Part shown: in pieces, positions 42,651-50,872 of the stretch
Position numbering within the stretch: position 1 is the first letter of the stretch
How the letters are laid out: the number at the start of each line of letters is the position of its first letter
Assembly (NCBI RefSeq): GCF_017355365.1
Contig: NZ_JADIJR010000010.1
Span: 56,218-120,217, forward strand
Length of the DNA: 64,000 nucleotides
Source of the DNA: Microbacterium sp. SD291
GTDB taxonomy: Bacteria; Actinomycetota; Actinomycetes; Actinomycetales; Microbacteriaceae
Direction: 5' to 3'
Position numbers and translations under genes: made by a program
Notes under the pieces: generated by a model
What the model was told of the DNA's origin: nothing
The model's database searches: none
Seen by the model: the letters and a program-made list of their open reading frames with translations, nothing else

Positions 42651-43340
42651 ATGGCTACGAAGTCCAAGGCTTACAAGGCTGCCGCCGAGAAGATCGAGGC
42701 AGACCGTTTCTACACTCCCGCTGAGGCTGTCGCCCTGGCGAAGGAGACCGGCTCGTCGAAGTTCGACTCGACCGTCGAGGTCGCGCTGAAGCTCTCGGTC
42801 GACCCCCGCAAGGCGGACCAGATGGTGCGCGGCACCGTCATCCTGCCCCACGGCACCGGCAAGACCGCCCGCGTCATCGTGTTCGCCACCGGCCCCGCGG
42901 CCGAGGCAGCGATCGCCGCAGGCGCGGATGAGGTCGGCGGCGCCGAGCTCATCGAGAAAGTCGCCGCAGGCTGGACCGCGTTCGACGCGGCCGTCGCCAC
43001 TCCGGAGCTCATGGGCCAGGTCGGTCGTCTCGGAAAGGTCCTGGGTCCGCGTGGCCTGATGCCGAACCCGAAGACCGGCACCGTGACCCCGAACACGGCC
43101 AAGGCCGTCGAGGAGATCAAGGGCGGAAAGATCGAGTTCCGCGTCGACAAGCACGCCAACGTGCACTTCGTCGTCGGCAAGGCTTCCTTCACCACCGAGC
43201 AGCTGAACGAGAACATCGGCGCAGCGCTCGAGGAGATCGTGCGCCTCAAGCCGTCGAGCTCGAAGGGCCGTTACATCCAGAAGGGCGCCGTGTCGACCAC
43301 GTTCGGCCCCGGTATCCCGCTGGACGTCAACTCCATCTGA
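42651..43340 (+). CDS. rplA: 50S ribosomal protein L1
   Basis: 229 residues, standard. Builds the L1 stalk and, in many bacteria, represses its own mRNA. Signature [19 protein letters not shown] near 125-143 and [16 protein letters not shown] near 165-180. TGAGGAGAATAATC upstream provides a Shine-Dalgarno. rplJ, normally the next gene, is displaced to 52201. Confidence 0.99.
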   Translation: MATKSKAYKAAAEKIEADRFYTPAEAVALAKETGSSKFDSTVEVALKLSVDPRKADQMVRGTVILPHGTGKTARVIVFATGPAAEAAIAAGADEVGGAELIEKVAAGWTAFDAAVATPELMGQVGRLGKVLGPRGLMPNPKTGTVTPNTAKAVEEIKGGKIEFRVDKHANVHFVVGKASFTTEQLNENIGAALEEIVRLKPSSSKGRYIQKGAVSTTFGPGIPLDVNSI

Positions 43341-43351
43341 GTGTGACTCCA

Positions 43352-43384
43352 GGAACGCCCCCGCATCCGATGCGGGGGCGTTCC
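43352..43384 (+). terminator. Terminator after rplA
   Basis: A 16-bp arm 43352-43367 is the reverse complement of 43369-43384; allowing a five-base loop leaves a 14-bp stem GGAACGCCCCCGCA, 12 bp after the stop. Confidence 0.85.
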
Positions 43385-43514
43385 TGCGTTCGCGAGCAGC
43401 CCTGACACGGGGCGTCACGCGATATGGGATCCTGTCCAGGCGGCGCGTACTGTGGATGAGCACAGCGCGCCACAGCATGCCGCGCCTCACCCGCACACCA
43501 GGAGGACCCCACCC

Positions 43515-44333
43515 ATGTCCCGTCGCCTCATCATCGTCGCAGCCCTCGTCATCGGCGCATCCGCGCTCACCGCCTGCAGCGGAACCAGCACTCCCGCAGA
43601 GAGCGATTCCCCCAGCGGCGGCAGCGGCGCAGACTTCGGGCTCGTGAAGGACGGAACGCTCACGGTGGCCACCGAGGGCACCTACCGCCCCTTCAGCTTC
43701 CACGGCGACGGCGGCACCGGTGACCTCACCGGCTTCGACGTCGAGATCATCCAGGCGGTCGCCGACAAGCTCGACCTCGAGGTCGAGTTCCAGGAGACGC
43801 AGTGGGACGCGATCTTCGCCGGTCTCGATGCCGGCCGCTTCGACGTGATCGCCAACCAGGTCACCATCAACGACGAGCGCTCGGAGAAGTACCTCTTCAG
43901 CGCGCCGTACACGGTCTCGCCCGGCGTGATCGTCGTGAACGAGGACGAAGAGTCGATCAGCTCCTTCGAAGACCTCGAGGGAAAGACCACCGCTCAGTCG
44001 CTCACGAGCAACTGGAACGACCTCGCGACCGAGTCCGGCGCCAAGGTCGAGGCCGTCGAGGGCTGGGCACAGGCCGTCGCGCTCCTCCGCCAGGGACGCG
44101 TCGACGCCACCATCAACGACAAGCTCACCTTCCTCGACTACGAGACGACCGACGGCCCGACCGGCCTCAAGATCGCGGCCGAGACCGATGAGGCGGGTGA
44201 GCAGGCGTTCGCCTTCACCAAGGACAAGGAGTCGCTGGTCGAGGCGGTCGACGCCGCACTCGAGGAGCTTCGCGCAGACGGCACGCTCGCCGAGATCAGC
44301 GAGAAGTACTTCGGCGACGACGTCACCGAGTAG
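43515..44333 (+). CDS. Polar amino acid ABC transporter, substrate-binding lipoprotein
   Basis: 272 residues, family 3 solute-binding protein. Lipobox LTAC at about 18-21; amino-acid carboxylate contact TYRPFSFHGD near 57, TGFDVEIIQAVADKL near 76-90 and the SVGTTAQ-like GKTTAQSLTSNW near 158. AGGAGG lies 8 nt before the ATG. First gene of a three-gene importer with permease and ATPase; family includes glutamate, cystine and arginine binders. The neighbouring LysE/LysG pair might suggest basic amino acids, but nothing in the binding residues proves that. Confidence 0.92.
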   Translation: MSRRLIIVAALVIGASALTACSGTSTPAESDSPSGGSGADFGLVKDGTLTVATEGTYRPFSFHGDGGTGDLTGFDVEIIQAVADKLDLEVEFQETQWDAIFAGLDAGRFDVIANQVTINDERSEKYLFSAPYTVSPGVIVVNEDEESISSFEDLEGKTTAQSLTSNWNDLATESGAKVEAVEGWAQAVALLRQGRVDATINDKLTFLDYETTDGPTGLKIAAETDEAGEQAFAFTKDKESLVEAVDAALEELRADGTLAEISEKYFGDDVTE

Positions 44334-44336
44334 TCG

Positions 44337-44999
44337 ATGGATGCCTGGCAGCTCTTCCTGAACTCACTGGGGCCGATCGCCCTCGGGGGGCTGCTGGGCA
44401 CCATACCGCTCGCCCTCGCGTCGTTCGCGCTCGGCCTCCTGATCGCGATCGGCGTGGCGCTGATGCGCATCTCGGTGCGCCCGGTGGTCTCCGGGATCGC
44501 ACGGTTCTACATCTCCGTCATCCGCGGCACGCCGCTGCTCGTGCAGCTGTTCGTGATCTTCTACGGGATGCCGGCGCTCGGCGTCACGATCGATCCATGG
44601 CCGAGCGCGATCATCGCCCTCTCCCTGAACGTCGGCGGCTACGGGGCGGAGGTCGTGCGCGCCTCGATCCTCTCGGTCCCGCAGGGGCAGTGGGAGGCGG
44701 CGTACACGGTCGGCATGAACCGGACCCGCACGCTCACCCGGATCATCCTGCCGCAGGCGGCCAGGGTGTCGGTGCCGCCGCTCTCGAACACCTTCATCTC
44801 GCTCGTGAAGGACACGTCCCTCGCGTCGACCATCCTGGTCACCGAGCTGTTCCGGGTGACGCAGCAGATCGCGTCATCCTCCTACCAGGTGATGGTCGTG
44901 TATCTCGCGGCCGCCCTCGTGTACTGGGTGATCTGCCTGGTGCTCGCCACCGGGCAGAGCGCGCTCGAGAGGAGGCTCGACAGCCGTGTCGCGAACTGA
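44337..44999 (+). CDS. Polar amino acid ABC transporter, permease
   Basis: 220 residues with five or six membrane helices. The HisM/GlnP signature RGTPLLVQLFVIFYG near 62-76 and the ATPase-coupling EAA loop EAAYTVGMNRTRTLTRIILPQA near 121-142 are present. Begins 3 bp after the binding protein and its last 14 bases overlap the ATPase gene. Probably a homodimer. Confidence 0.95.
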   Translation: MDAWQLFLNSLGPIALGGLLGTIPLALASFALGLLIAIGVALMRISVRPVVSGIARFYISVIRGTPLLVQLFVIFYGMPALGVTIDPWPSAIIALSLNVGGYGAEVVRASILSVPQGQWEAAYTVGMNRTRTLTRIILPQAARVSVPPLSNTFISLVKDTSLASTILVTELFRVTQQIASSSYQVMVVYLAAALVYWVICLVLATGQSALERRLDSRVAN

Positions 45000-45771
45000 T
45001 CCATCATCGACTCCGCTGCTCGCCGTGAGGCGGCTGCACAAGGCGTTCGGCGACAACGAGGTGCTTCGCGGCATCGACTTGACGCTGCACCGCGGCGAGG
45101 TAGTCGTGCTCATCGGCCCGAGCGGCTCGGGCAAGACCACGGTGCTGCGCTCGCTCAACGGGCTCGAGACGCCGGACGGCGGCACGATCGTCGTCGACGG
45201 CGGACCCGAGATCGACTTCTCGGCGAAGGTGCCGCCGCGGCAGCGCCTCGCGCTCCGCGACCGTTCGGCGATGGTCTTCCAGCATCACAACCTGTTCCCG
45301 CACTTCACGGTGCTCGAGAACGTGATCGAGGGACCGTGGCGGGTGCAGGGCCGCCCGAAGGACGAGGTGATCGCAGAGGCGCGCCTGCTGCTCGCCAGGG
45401 TCGGGCTCGCCGACAAGGAGAACGCCCGCCCGCATCAGCTCTCCGGCGGTCAGCAGCAGCGGGTCGGCATCGTCCGTGCCCTCGCGCTGCGCCCTGACCT
45501 CCTGCTCTTCGACGAGCCGACCAGTGCCCTCGACCCTGAGCTCGTCGGCGAGGTGCTGCTCGTGATCAAGGAGCTGGCGGACGAGGGCTGGAGCATGGTC
45601 GTGGTGACCCACGAGCTGAGCTTCGCTCGTGAGGCCGCCGACCACGTGCTGTTCCTGGATGGGGGAGTAGTCGTCGAGGAGGGCGCTCCCGAGCAGATCT
45701 TCAACGCGCCGCAGCATGAGCGCACGCAGCGATTCCTCACCAGGATCATGCGTCCGCTCGACGGCGCCTGA
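44986..45771 (+). CDS. Polar amino acid ABC transporter, ATPase
   Basis: 261 residues. Walker A GPSGSGKTT near 42-50, Q-loop VFQHHNLFPH near 98-107, signature LSGGQQQR near 149-156, Walker B LLLFDEPTSALD near 168-179, and switch His in VVTHE near 205. GTG start overlaps the permease end. GlnQ/ArtP/TcyN type. Confidence 0.96.
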   Translation: MSRTDPSSTPLLAVRRLHKAFGDNEVLRGIDLTLHRGEVVVLIGPSGSGKTTVLRSLNGLETPDGGTIVVDGGPEIDFSAKVPPRQRLALRDRSAMVFQHHNLFPHFTVLENVIEGPWRVQGRPKDEVIAEARLLLARVGLADKENARPHQLSGGQQQRVGIVRALALRPDLLLFDEPTSALDPELVGEVLLVIKELADEGWSMVVVTHELSFAREAADHVLFLDGGVVVEEGAPEQIFNAPQHERTQRFLTRIMRPLDGA

Positions 45772-45789
45772 GCGCGTTTGTCGCGACGG

Positions 45790-46443
45790 TCAGCCGGCGA
45801 GCACCGGAAGCACCAGGCTCACCGCGAGCGCGATCATCACCACGGCGATCAGCGCGTCCAGGATGCGCCAGGAGCGCGGGGTGCGCAGCCAGCGGCCCAG
45901 GTGCCGGGCGCCGAAGCCGAGAGCCGTGAACCAGAGGATGCTCGCGGCCACGGCGCCGGCGGCGAACAGCCAGCGGTTCTCGCCGTGGGTCGCCGCGATC
46001 GAGCCGAGCATCAGCACCGTGTCGAGGTACACGTGCGGGTTCAGCCAGGTGAGCGCCAGCGTGGTCAGGGCGGCCGGGGCGAGCGCGGTGCGGGTGAGCG
46101 TCGCGGTGCGTCCACTGGAGGCGGATGCCGCGGCATCCGCCTCGTCCACCGTCAGCTCCTCGCCTCCCCGCCAGGCGCGCCGCGCCGCGAGGATGCCGTA
46201 GCCGAGCAGGAACAGCGCCCCGGCCCAGCGGGCGACGACCACGAGCCATGGCGCCGCGGCGATGACGAAGCCGAGACCCGCGACCCCGGCGATGATCAGC
46301 ACGGCGTCTGAGATCGCGCAGATGGCCACGACCGCGAGAACGTGCTCGCGGCGGATGCCCTGTCGCAGCACGAACACGTTCTGCGCGCCGATGGCGATGA
46401 TGAGGGAGAGGCCGAGTCCGAGACCCGCGAAGACGGAGAGCAT
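45790..46443 (-). CDS. lysE: LysE/ArgO-family basic amino acid exporter
   Basis: 217 residues, six membrane segments. N-terminal AIGAQNVFVLRQGIRREH near 17-34 and the loop TWLNPHVYLDTVLMLGS near 143-159 are family hallmarks. Exports L-lysine and L-arginine to prevent harmful build-up. TACCGT (minus strand 46450-46455) is 6 nt before the ATG, a leaderless promoter. Divergent from a LysG/ArgP-type activator, as in Corynebacterium lysE-lysG. Confidence 0.93.
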   Translation of the reverse strand: MLSVFAGLGLGLSLIIAIGAQNVFVLRQGIRREHVLAVVAICAISDAVLIIAGVAGLGFVIAAAPWLVVVARWAGALFLLGYGILAARRAWRGGEELTVDEADAAASASSGRTATLTRTALAPAALTTLALTWLNPHVYLDTVLMLGSIAATHGENRWLFAAGAVAASILWFTALGFGARHLGRWLRTPRSWRILDALIAVVMIALAVSLVLPVLAG

Positions 46444-46513
46444 GGTTCCACGGTAGGCATCCGCTGACTGCAGCACCAGCGAAGATTGCTTCCGAACCAT
46501 TAGCATCACTTAC

Positions 46514-47419
46514 GTGAAGATCGACCCCGAGCTCGCCGCCACGGTCGCGGCCGTGGCAGACGAGGGCACGCTCGATGCCGCCTCACGGAGGCTCCGCATC
46601 ACGCCCTCGGCCGTCAGTCAGCGTCTGAAGACTCTGGAGCAGCAGCTCGGCCGAGTCCTTGTCGTGCGCAGCAAGCCGGTGCGCCTGACCGAGGCCGGCG
46701 AGGCCGTGGTGCGTCTCGCCAGGCAGGTCGCCCTGCTCGAGCACGATGCGCTCGGCGGACTCGGGCTCGGCGGCGATGCGCCTCGCACCGGCATCCCGCT
46801 CGCGGTGAACGCCGACTCGATGGCCACCTGGTTCCTGCGGCCGCTCGCGCGGCTCTCCGCCGAGCACGACATCGACTTCGACCTGCACCGCGACGACCAG
46901 AACTTCACCGCGCGGCTGCTGGAGTCCGGCACAGTGATGGCCGCGGTCACCAGCGAGGACACTCCGGTCGCCGGCTGCTCCGTGTCGCCGCTCGGCGTGC
47001 TGGAGTATCGCGCGATGGCGGAGTCCGGCTACGCCCGACGCTGGTTCGCCGAGGGGGTGACCCCTGAGGCGCTGGCGGTCGCGCCGTTCGTCGACTTCGA
47101 CCGGCGCGACGCGCTGCAGCACGACTGGCTGCGCGAGATGGGCGTCGCCCACCAGGGCGTGCCGCGACACTATGTCCCGGCATCCCACGACTACGCCCTC
47201 GCGGTGCAGCTCGGCCTCGGCTGGGGGATGGTGCCGCTGTTGCAGGACTCGGCGGGCCTCGTCGCGCTCGGCGGGCCGACACTGCGCGTGAAGCTGTACT
47301 GGCAGCAGTGGAATCTGCGCTCGGCGCTCCTCGACACGATCGCCGCCGAGGTCGCGGCTGAGGCCCGAAAGGTGCTGCGCCCCAGCCAAGACCGTCTGTT
47401 TGCGTCACACGCATCCTGA
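46514..47419 (+). CDS. lysG: LysG/ArgP-type LysR regulator
   Basis: 301 residues. HTH at about 15-40 (GTLDAASRRLRITPSAVSQRLKTLE) and the LysR effector domain from about 90 (IPLAVNADSMATWFLRPLARL). Family activates lysE when lysine, arginine or histidine accumulates. The gene starts at a GTG 7 nt after TAGCAT (46501-46506), a leaderless promoter, and is divergent from lysE with a 70-bp gap. Its last four codons and stop lie next to, and the preceding ones inside, the left arm of a 15-bp inverted repeat. Confidence 0.93.
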   Translation: MKIDPELAATVAAVADEGTLDAASRRLRITPSAVSQRLKTLEQQLGRVLVVRSKPVRLTEAGEAVVRLARQVALLEHDALGGLGLGGDAPRTGIPLAVNADSMATWFLRPLARLSAEHDIDFDLHRDDQNFTARLLESGTVMAAVTSEDTPVAGCSVSPLGVLEYRAMAESGYARRWFAEGVTPEALAVAPFVDFDRRDALQHDWLREMGVAHQGVPRHYVPASHDYALAVQLGLGWGMVPLLQDSAGLVALGGPTLRVKLYWQQWNLRSALLDTIAAEVAAEARKVLRPSQDRLFASHAS

Positions 47420-47456
47420 GCGGGCTCCGGAACCTGCGTTCGACGCAAACAGACGG
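47392..47456. terminator. 15-bp inverted repeat at the convergent lysG/marR end
   Basis: CCGTCTGTTTGCGTC (47392-47406) and its exact reverse complement (47442-47456) are separated by 35 bases. The left arm is coding sequence of lysG. A bidirectional terminator is likely; the perfect long arms also fit a dispersed palindromic element. Confidence 0.7.
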
Positions 47457-47459
47457 GTT

Positions 47460-47942
47460 CTAATCCTCGCTGTCCGGGGTCGCGCCTGAGGAGAGCGCGT
47501 GCAGCAGCCGGGTGAGGTTGCCGATGTCGGCGACGCTCCAGCCCGCGAGGTTGCGCATCAGCAGGCCCTCCTGCGGTTCCCGCGCCTCGGCGAGACGCTG
47601 CTCGCCGATCGCGGTCAGCCGCAGCAGGAACGAGCGTCCGTCGGCGGGGTCGGGCGATCGCTCGATGAGACCGAGCCCCTCCAGCTCGCGGACCATCCGG
47701 CTGACCTGGCCCTTGTCGATCAGCATCCGCTCCGCGAGCGCCGAGGCGTTGACCTCGCCGCACCGCGCGATCGTGGTCAGGGTCTTGTACGCCCCCGGCA
47801 GCATCCCAGGGCTGACCCGGTTCGCGTTCTCCATGATCAGTCGACGGAAGTGCGTGATCAGCTCGCTGAACTCCGCCTCGAGTGCGCGGACCGCTACAGC
47901 CCTTGCGTCCCCGGGATCGGCGCTCCGCTCAGCGCCGGACAT
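47460..47942 (-). CDS. MarR-family regulator
   Basis: 160 residues, winged helix at about 50-110 (ARCGEVNASALAERMLIDKGQVSRMVRELEGLGLIERSPDPADGRS, with the DGRS wing). Its start lies inside the last codons of the MFS exporter gene, a 14-nt overlap, so the two are one transcript. Two palindromes at the exporter promoter are the probable operators, giving repression of both genes until a drug or phenolic ligand binds. Confidence 0.9.
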   Translation of the reverse strand: MSGAERSADPGDARAVAVRALEAEFSELITHFRRLIMENANRVSPGMLPGAYKTLTTIARCGEVNASALAERMLIDKGQVSRMVRELEGLGLIERSPDPADGRSFLLRLTAIGEQRLAEAREPQEGLLMRNLAGWSVADIGNLTRLLHALSSGATPDSED

Positions 47943-49632
47943 CGGATGCTCCGCCACGCGAGTCGTGGGAGACGACGGACACGGCTCCGGTCGGAGCGCC
48001 GGAGAGCGCCTCGGCGTCGGCGATGGCCACCTCGGCGGCCTCCTCGAGGGCATGTCCGTCCTTCGCGGCATCCGCGCTGGCCCGCTCGCTCGTGGTCATC
48101 GTCGTGAGAGGGCGGTTCGGCAGGAACAGGATCGCGATGAGGCTGATCACCGCCAGCGGGATGCCGACGAGGAAGGCATGCGAGATCGCCTGAGCGTAGA
48201 AGTCCTCGACGAGCGAGCGCACCGGGTCCGGCAGCAGGCGCACCTCGGGGAGCGTTCCGCTGTTCAGCTGGGCTGTGACCTCGGCCGCCTTGTCGCCGGT
48301 CTTGGCGATCGCGGCCATCAGCTCATCCTTGCCGGCGGTGAAGAGCTCGGTGATCCGGCTGGCGAGCATGGCGCCCATCACCGACACGCCGATCGTGCCG
48401 CCGAGGCTGCGGAAGAAGGTGATGCCGGAGCTCGCGACGCCCATCTCGCTGGGTTTCGCGACGTTCTGCACGATGAGCACGAGGTTCTGCATGGTCATCC
48501 CGACGCCGGCGCCGGTGAGGAACATGTAGATCGAGACCAGTACGAAGTCGGTGTCGTAGTGGAGTGTCGACAGCAGCGCGGAACCGGCGATCAGCAGGAC
48601 GGAGCCGAGGACCAGATAGCCCTTCCACTTGCCGTACCGCGTGACCAGCTGTCCGACGAGCATCGAGGAGATCAGGAGTCCCGCCATCATCGGCAGAGTC
48701 ATCAGGCCGGCCTCGGTCGGGGACGCACCCCGGGAGAGCTGCATGTACTGCGCCAGGTAGACGGAGGTGCCGAACATCGCGACGCCGATCGAGATCGAGG
48801 CGAGCACCGACAGGCTGAAGGTGCGGCCGCGGAACAGGCTGAGCGGGATGAGCGGCTCGCGCACCTTGAGCTCGACGATGATGAACGCGATTGCGGCGAC
48901 GAGCGCGCCGCCCGCCATCAGGACCGTCTCGGTGCTCCACCAGTCGAAGGTCGAACCGGCGTTGGTGATCCAGATGAGCAGCAGCGACACGGACGCGGAG
49001 AGCAGCACGATGCCGACGTAGTCGATCGACACCTTCCGTGTGCGCTCGGTGCTGACGTGCAGCGTCTTCTGGAGGATGATCAGCGCGGCGATCGCGAACG
49101 GCAGCGCCACGAAGAAGTTCCAGCGCCAGTTGATGGCATCCGTGATCCAGCCGCCGAGCAGCGGGCCGCCGACCGTCGCGACGGCCATGACGGCGCCGAA
49201 CAGGCCCATGTAACGGCCACGCTCCCGAGGGCTGATGATGTCGGCCATGATGACCTGGCTGAGGGCGGCGAGACCGCCTGCGCCGAGGCCCTGCACGACA
49301 CGGAACGCGATGAGCACGCCCGTGTCCTGCGCGAAGCCGGCCGCGGCCGTGGCCAGCACGAAGATGATCAGAGCGATCTGGATGAGCAGCTTGCGGTTGA
49401 AGAGGTCGGCGAGCTTGCCCCAGATGGGCGTCGAGATCGCGGTCGTGAGCAGCGTCGACGTGATCACCCATGTGTACGCGGCCTGGTCGCCGCCGAGGTC
49501 GTGCACGATCACCGGCATCGAGGTCGACACGACCGTGGCCGCGATCATCGACACGAACATGCCGAGCAGCAGCCCGGTGAGCGCCTCCAGCACCTGCCTG
49601 TGCGTCATCCGAGTCGGTGAATCCGTTGTCAT
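47929..49632 (-). CDS. DHA2-family (14-TMS) MFS multidrug exporter
   Basis: 567 residues with about 14 membrane segments, EmrB/QacA type. Motif A GKLADLFNRKLL near 73-84, motif C-like GAVMAVATVGGPLLGGWI near 144-161, and a large loop before the last helices. The final 50 residues are hydrophilic. Proton-coupled drug efflux is expected; no pump-specific substrate signature. Promoter on the minus strand: TTGACT (+49730-49735), 17-bp spacer, TATAGT (+49707-49712), both inside MarR-type palindromes. Confidence 0.92.
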   Translation of the reverse strand: MTTDSPTRMTHRQVLEALTGLLLGMFVSMIAATVVSTSMPVIVHDLGGDQAAYTWVITSTLLTTAISTPIWGKLADLFNRKLLIQIALIIFVLATAAAGFAQDTGVLIAFRVVQGLGAGGLAALSQVIMADIISPRERGRYMGLFGAVMAVATVGGPLLGGWITDAINWRWNFFVALPFAIAALIILQKTLHVSTERTRKVSIDYVGIVLLSASVSLLLIWITNAGSTFDWWSTETVLMAGGALVAAIAFIIVELKVREPLIPLSLFRGRTFSLSVLASISIGVAMFGTSVYLAQYMQLSRGASPTEAGLMTLPMMAGLLISSMLVGQLVTRYGKWKGYLVLGSVLLIAGSALLSTLHYDTDFVLVSIYMFLTGAGVGMTMQNLVLIVQNVAKPSEMGVASSGITFFRSLGGTIGVSVMGAMLASRITELFTAGKDELMAAIAKTGDKAAEVTAQLNSGTLPEVRLLPDPVRSLVEDFYAQAISHAFLVGIPLAVISLIAILFLPNRPLTTMTTSERASADAAKDGHALEEAAEVAIADAEALSGAPTGAVSVVSHDSRGGASDVRR

Positions 49633-49690
49633 GCTGAGCCTCTTTCGGGAGTCGCGGGGATGGATGCCGCGACTGCTCTGGCGCGCACAA

Positions 49691-49739
49691 GATAGTTGAA
49701 CTTCGTCAACTATACGGACTTGGTTGAGTTCAGTCAACC
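49691..49739. promoter_or_regulatory. Twin MarR operators over the exporter promoter
   Basis: TAGTTGA-acttcg-TCAACTA (49691-49710) and TTGGTTGA-gttcag-TCAACCAA (49718-49739) are both perfect, same architecture, centres 28 bp apart. The -10 (TATAGT) overlaps the first and the -35 (TTGACT) lies in the second, so bound MarR would shut the promoter. Confidence 0.85.
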
Positions 49740-49879
49740 AAGTGCCGCCGGCGCCGCGGATGTCGGTCGACGTCGGCGAGCCGGGTGTCGTCGGCTGTGC
49801 AGGCCTTCGCTGGACGACGCCCGGCGCGGGTCGCCGACCTGTGCGCACGGCTGATGCGCGACGGGTCGGCCGCTGGTGC

Positions 49880-50563
49880 TCAGTCGGCCAGTGCCAGCGC
49901 CCGGAACGCGTCGCGCTCACGCAGCTGCTCGCGGCGGCCGACGGCTGCGGCATCCTCGAGACGTGCCGGGATCTGCTGCCCTGTGGTGCGGCGGTAGAGC
50001 TCGTCGATGAGGGCTGTCGCGAGTCCGACGAGCTTCGCGATCTCGCGGTCGTCTCGGTCGATCCAGACGCACTTCGGCTCATCGTGGATGGGGGAGAAGT
50101 CCTCGTGCTCCTCCCACACGAACAGGGTCCGCTCTGCGCCGAGCACGTGCTGCTGCCACCACACCTGGCGGAGGTACGTGCGCGGGATGCCGCGGAAGGC
50201 CTTGTTCGTCGTCTTGATCTCGGCGAGCCTGACCTGGCCGTCCGTGTCGACGGCGATGCCGTCGGGTGTCGCCAGGTGGCGGTGCTCGACCTCGGCGCGG
50301 AACAGCGCGGACGATGGGAGGATGCCGTGCGTCGCGGCGACCCACGCGGCGATCTCCGGCTCCCGGCGTCGGCCGTGGTCTGTGTAGGCGTTGCCGCCGA
50401 AGCGGGGGCCGCCGCCGAGCTTGGAGTCGGCCGCGCGGGCGATCGACTTCTCGCTGGTGAGCCCGGCGACATCCGTCGCGGTGATGCCGCGCGATCGCGC
50501 CCGCATCCAGGCGACGCGGTCGCGGGAGTCCGCAACGATGCGCGCTTGGAGTTCCGGGTTCAC
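49880..50563 (-). CDS. YqaJ-type exonuclease domain protein
   Basis: 227 residues. The lambda-exonuclease/YqaJ fold is indicated by GITATDVAGLT near 26-36 and the catalytic pattern TPDGIAVD (Asp near 102) with LAEIKTTNKAF (Glu and Lys near 114-116), plus WWQQHVLGAERTLFVW downstream. Usually found in phages with a RecT-like partner; here it stands alone between a drug exporter and an AbiEi gene. GTG start 6 nt from TAGGGT (minus strand 50570-50575), leaderless. Could act in host recombination or defence; unknown. Confidence 0.8.
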   Translation of the reverse strand: MNPELQARIVADSRDRVAWMRARSRGITATDVAGLTSEKSIARAADSKLGGGPRFGGNAYTDHGRRREPEIAAWVAATHGILPSSALFRAEVEHRHLATPDGIAVDTDGQVRLAEIKTTNKAFRGIPRTYLRQVWWQQHVLGAERTLFVWEEHEDFSPIHDEPKCVWIDRDDREIAKLVGLATALIDELYRRTTGQQIPARLEDAAAVGRREQLRERDAFRALALAD

Positions 50564-50657
50564 CCTTCGACCCTAACCCCGGACGCCGACGCTCACTCCC
50601 CGCACACGCCGCCCGCGGTCGCTCCCAGTCGGGTGTCCGCGTTCCACCTCACCCCGG

Positions 50658-50729
50658 CGCCCCATCTGCGCGTCCGCGCCCCATCTGAGAGTCGTCCCTC
50701 AAGTGGGGCGTCGGCGACCAGGTGGGGCG
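50658..50729. repeat. Box array A: CGCCCCAYCTG boxes in tail-to-tail pairs
   Basis: Two forward boxes CGCCCCATCTG (50658-50668, 50677-50687) are followed by two inverted boxes (AAGTGGGGCG near 50701, AGGTGGGGCG near 50720). The region is a nested imperfect palindrome that can fold in two ways. Homologous to array B at 51861-51931. The remaining 309-bp gap 50564-50872 shows only a CCGGGG-rich lead and no ORF with coding sense. Confidence 0.8.
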
Positions 50730-50872
50730 CCGCGGATCAGGACGATCGAGGAGAAGCGAGTTCGCAACTGGCGGCGGTCGAGTGCTTCTGCACGGATCGC
50801 GATTCGCGCTCAGGTGCGACCGGGCCTGGGGACAAGCCGGAATCGCCGTCGGCCGTGCTCGATGATCGACGG

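Noticed and set aside
49724..50872. In-frame upstream extension of the AbiEi gene
   Set aside because: It lies antisense to YqaJ and through box array A, has no conserved residues, and the recognised domain begins right after the ATG at 50873.
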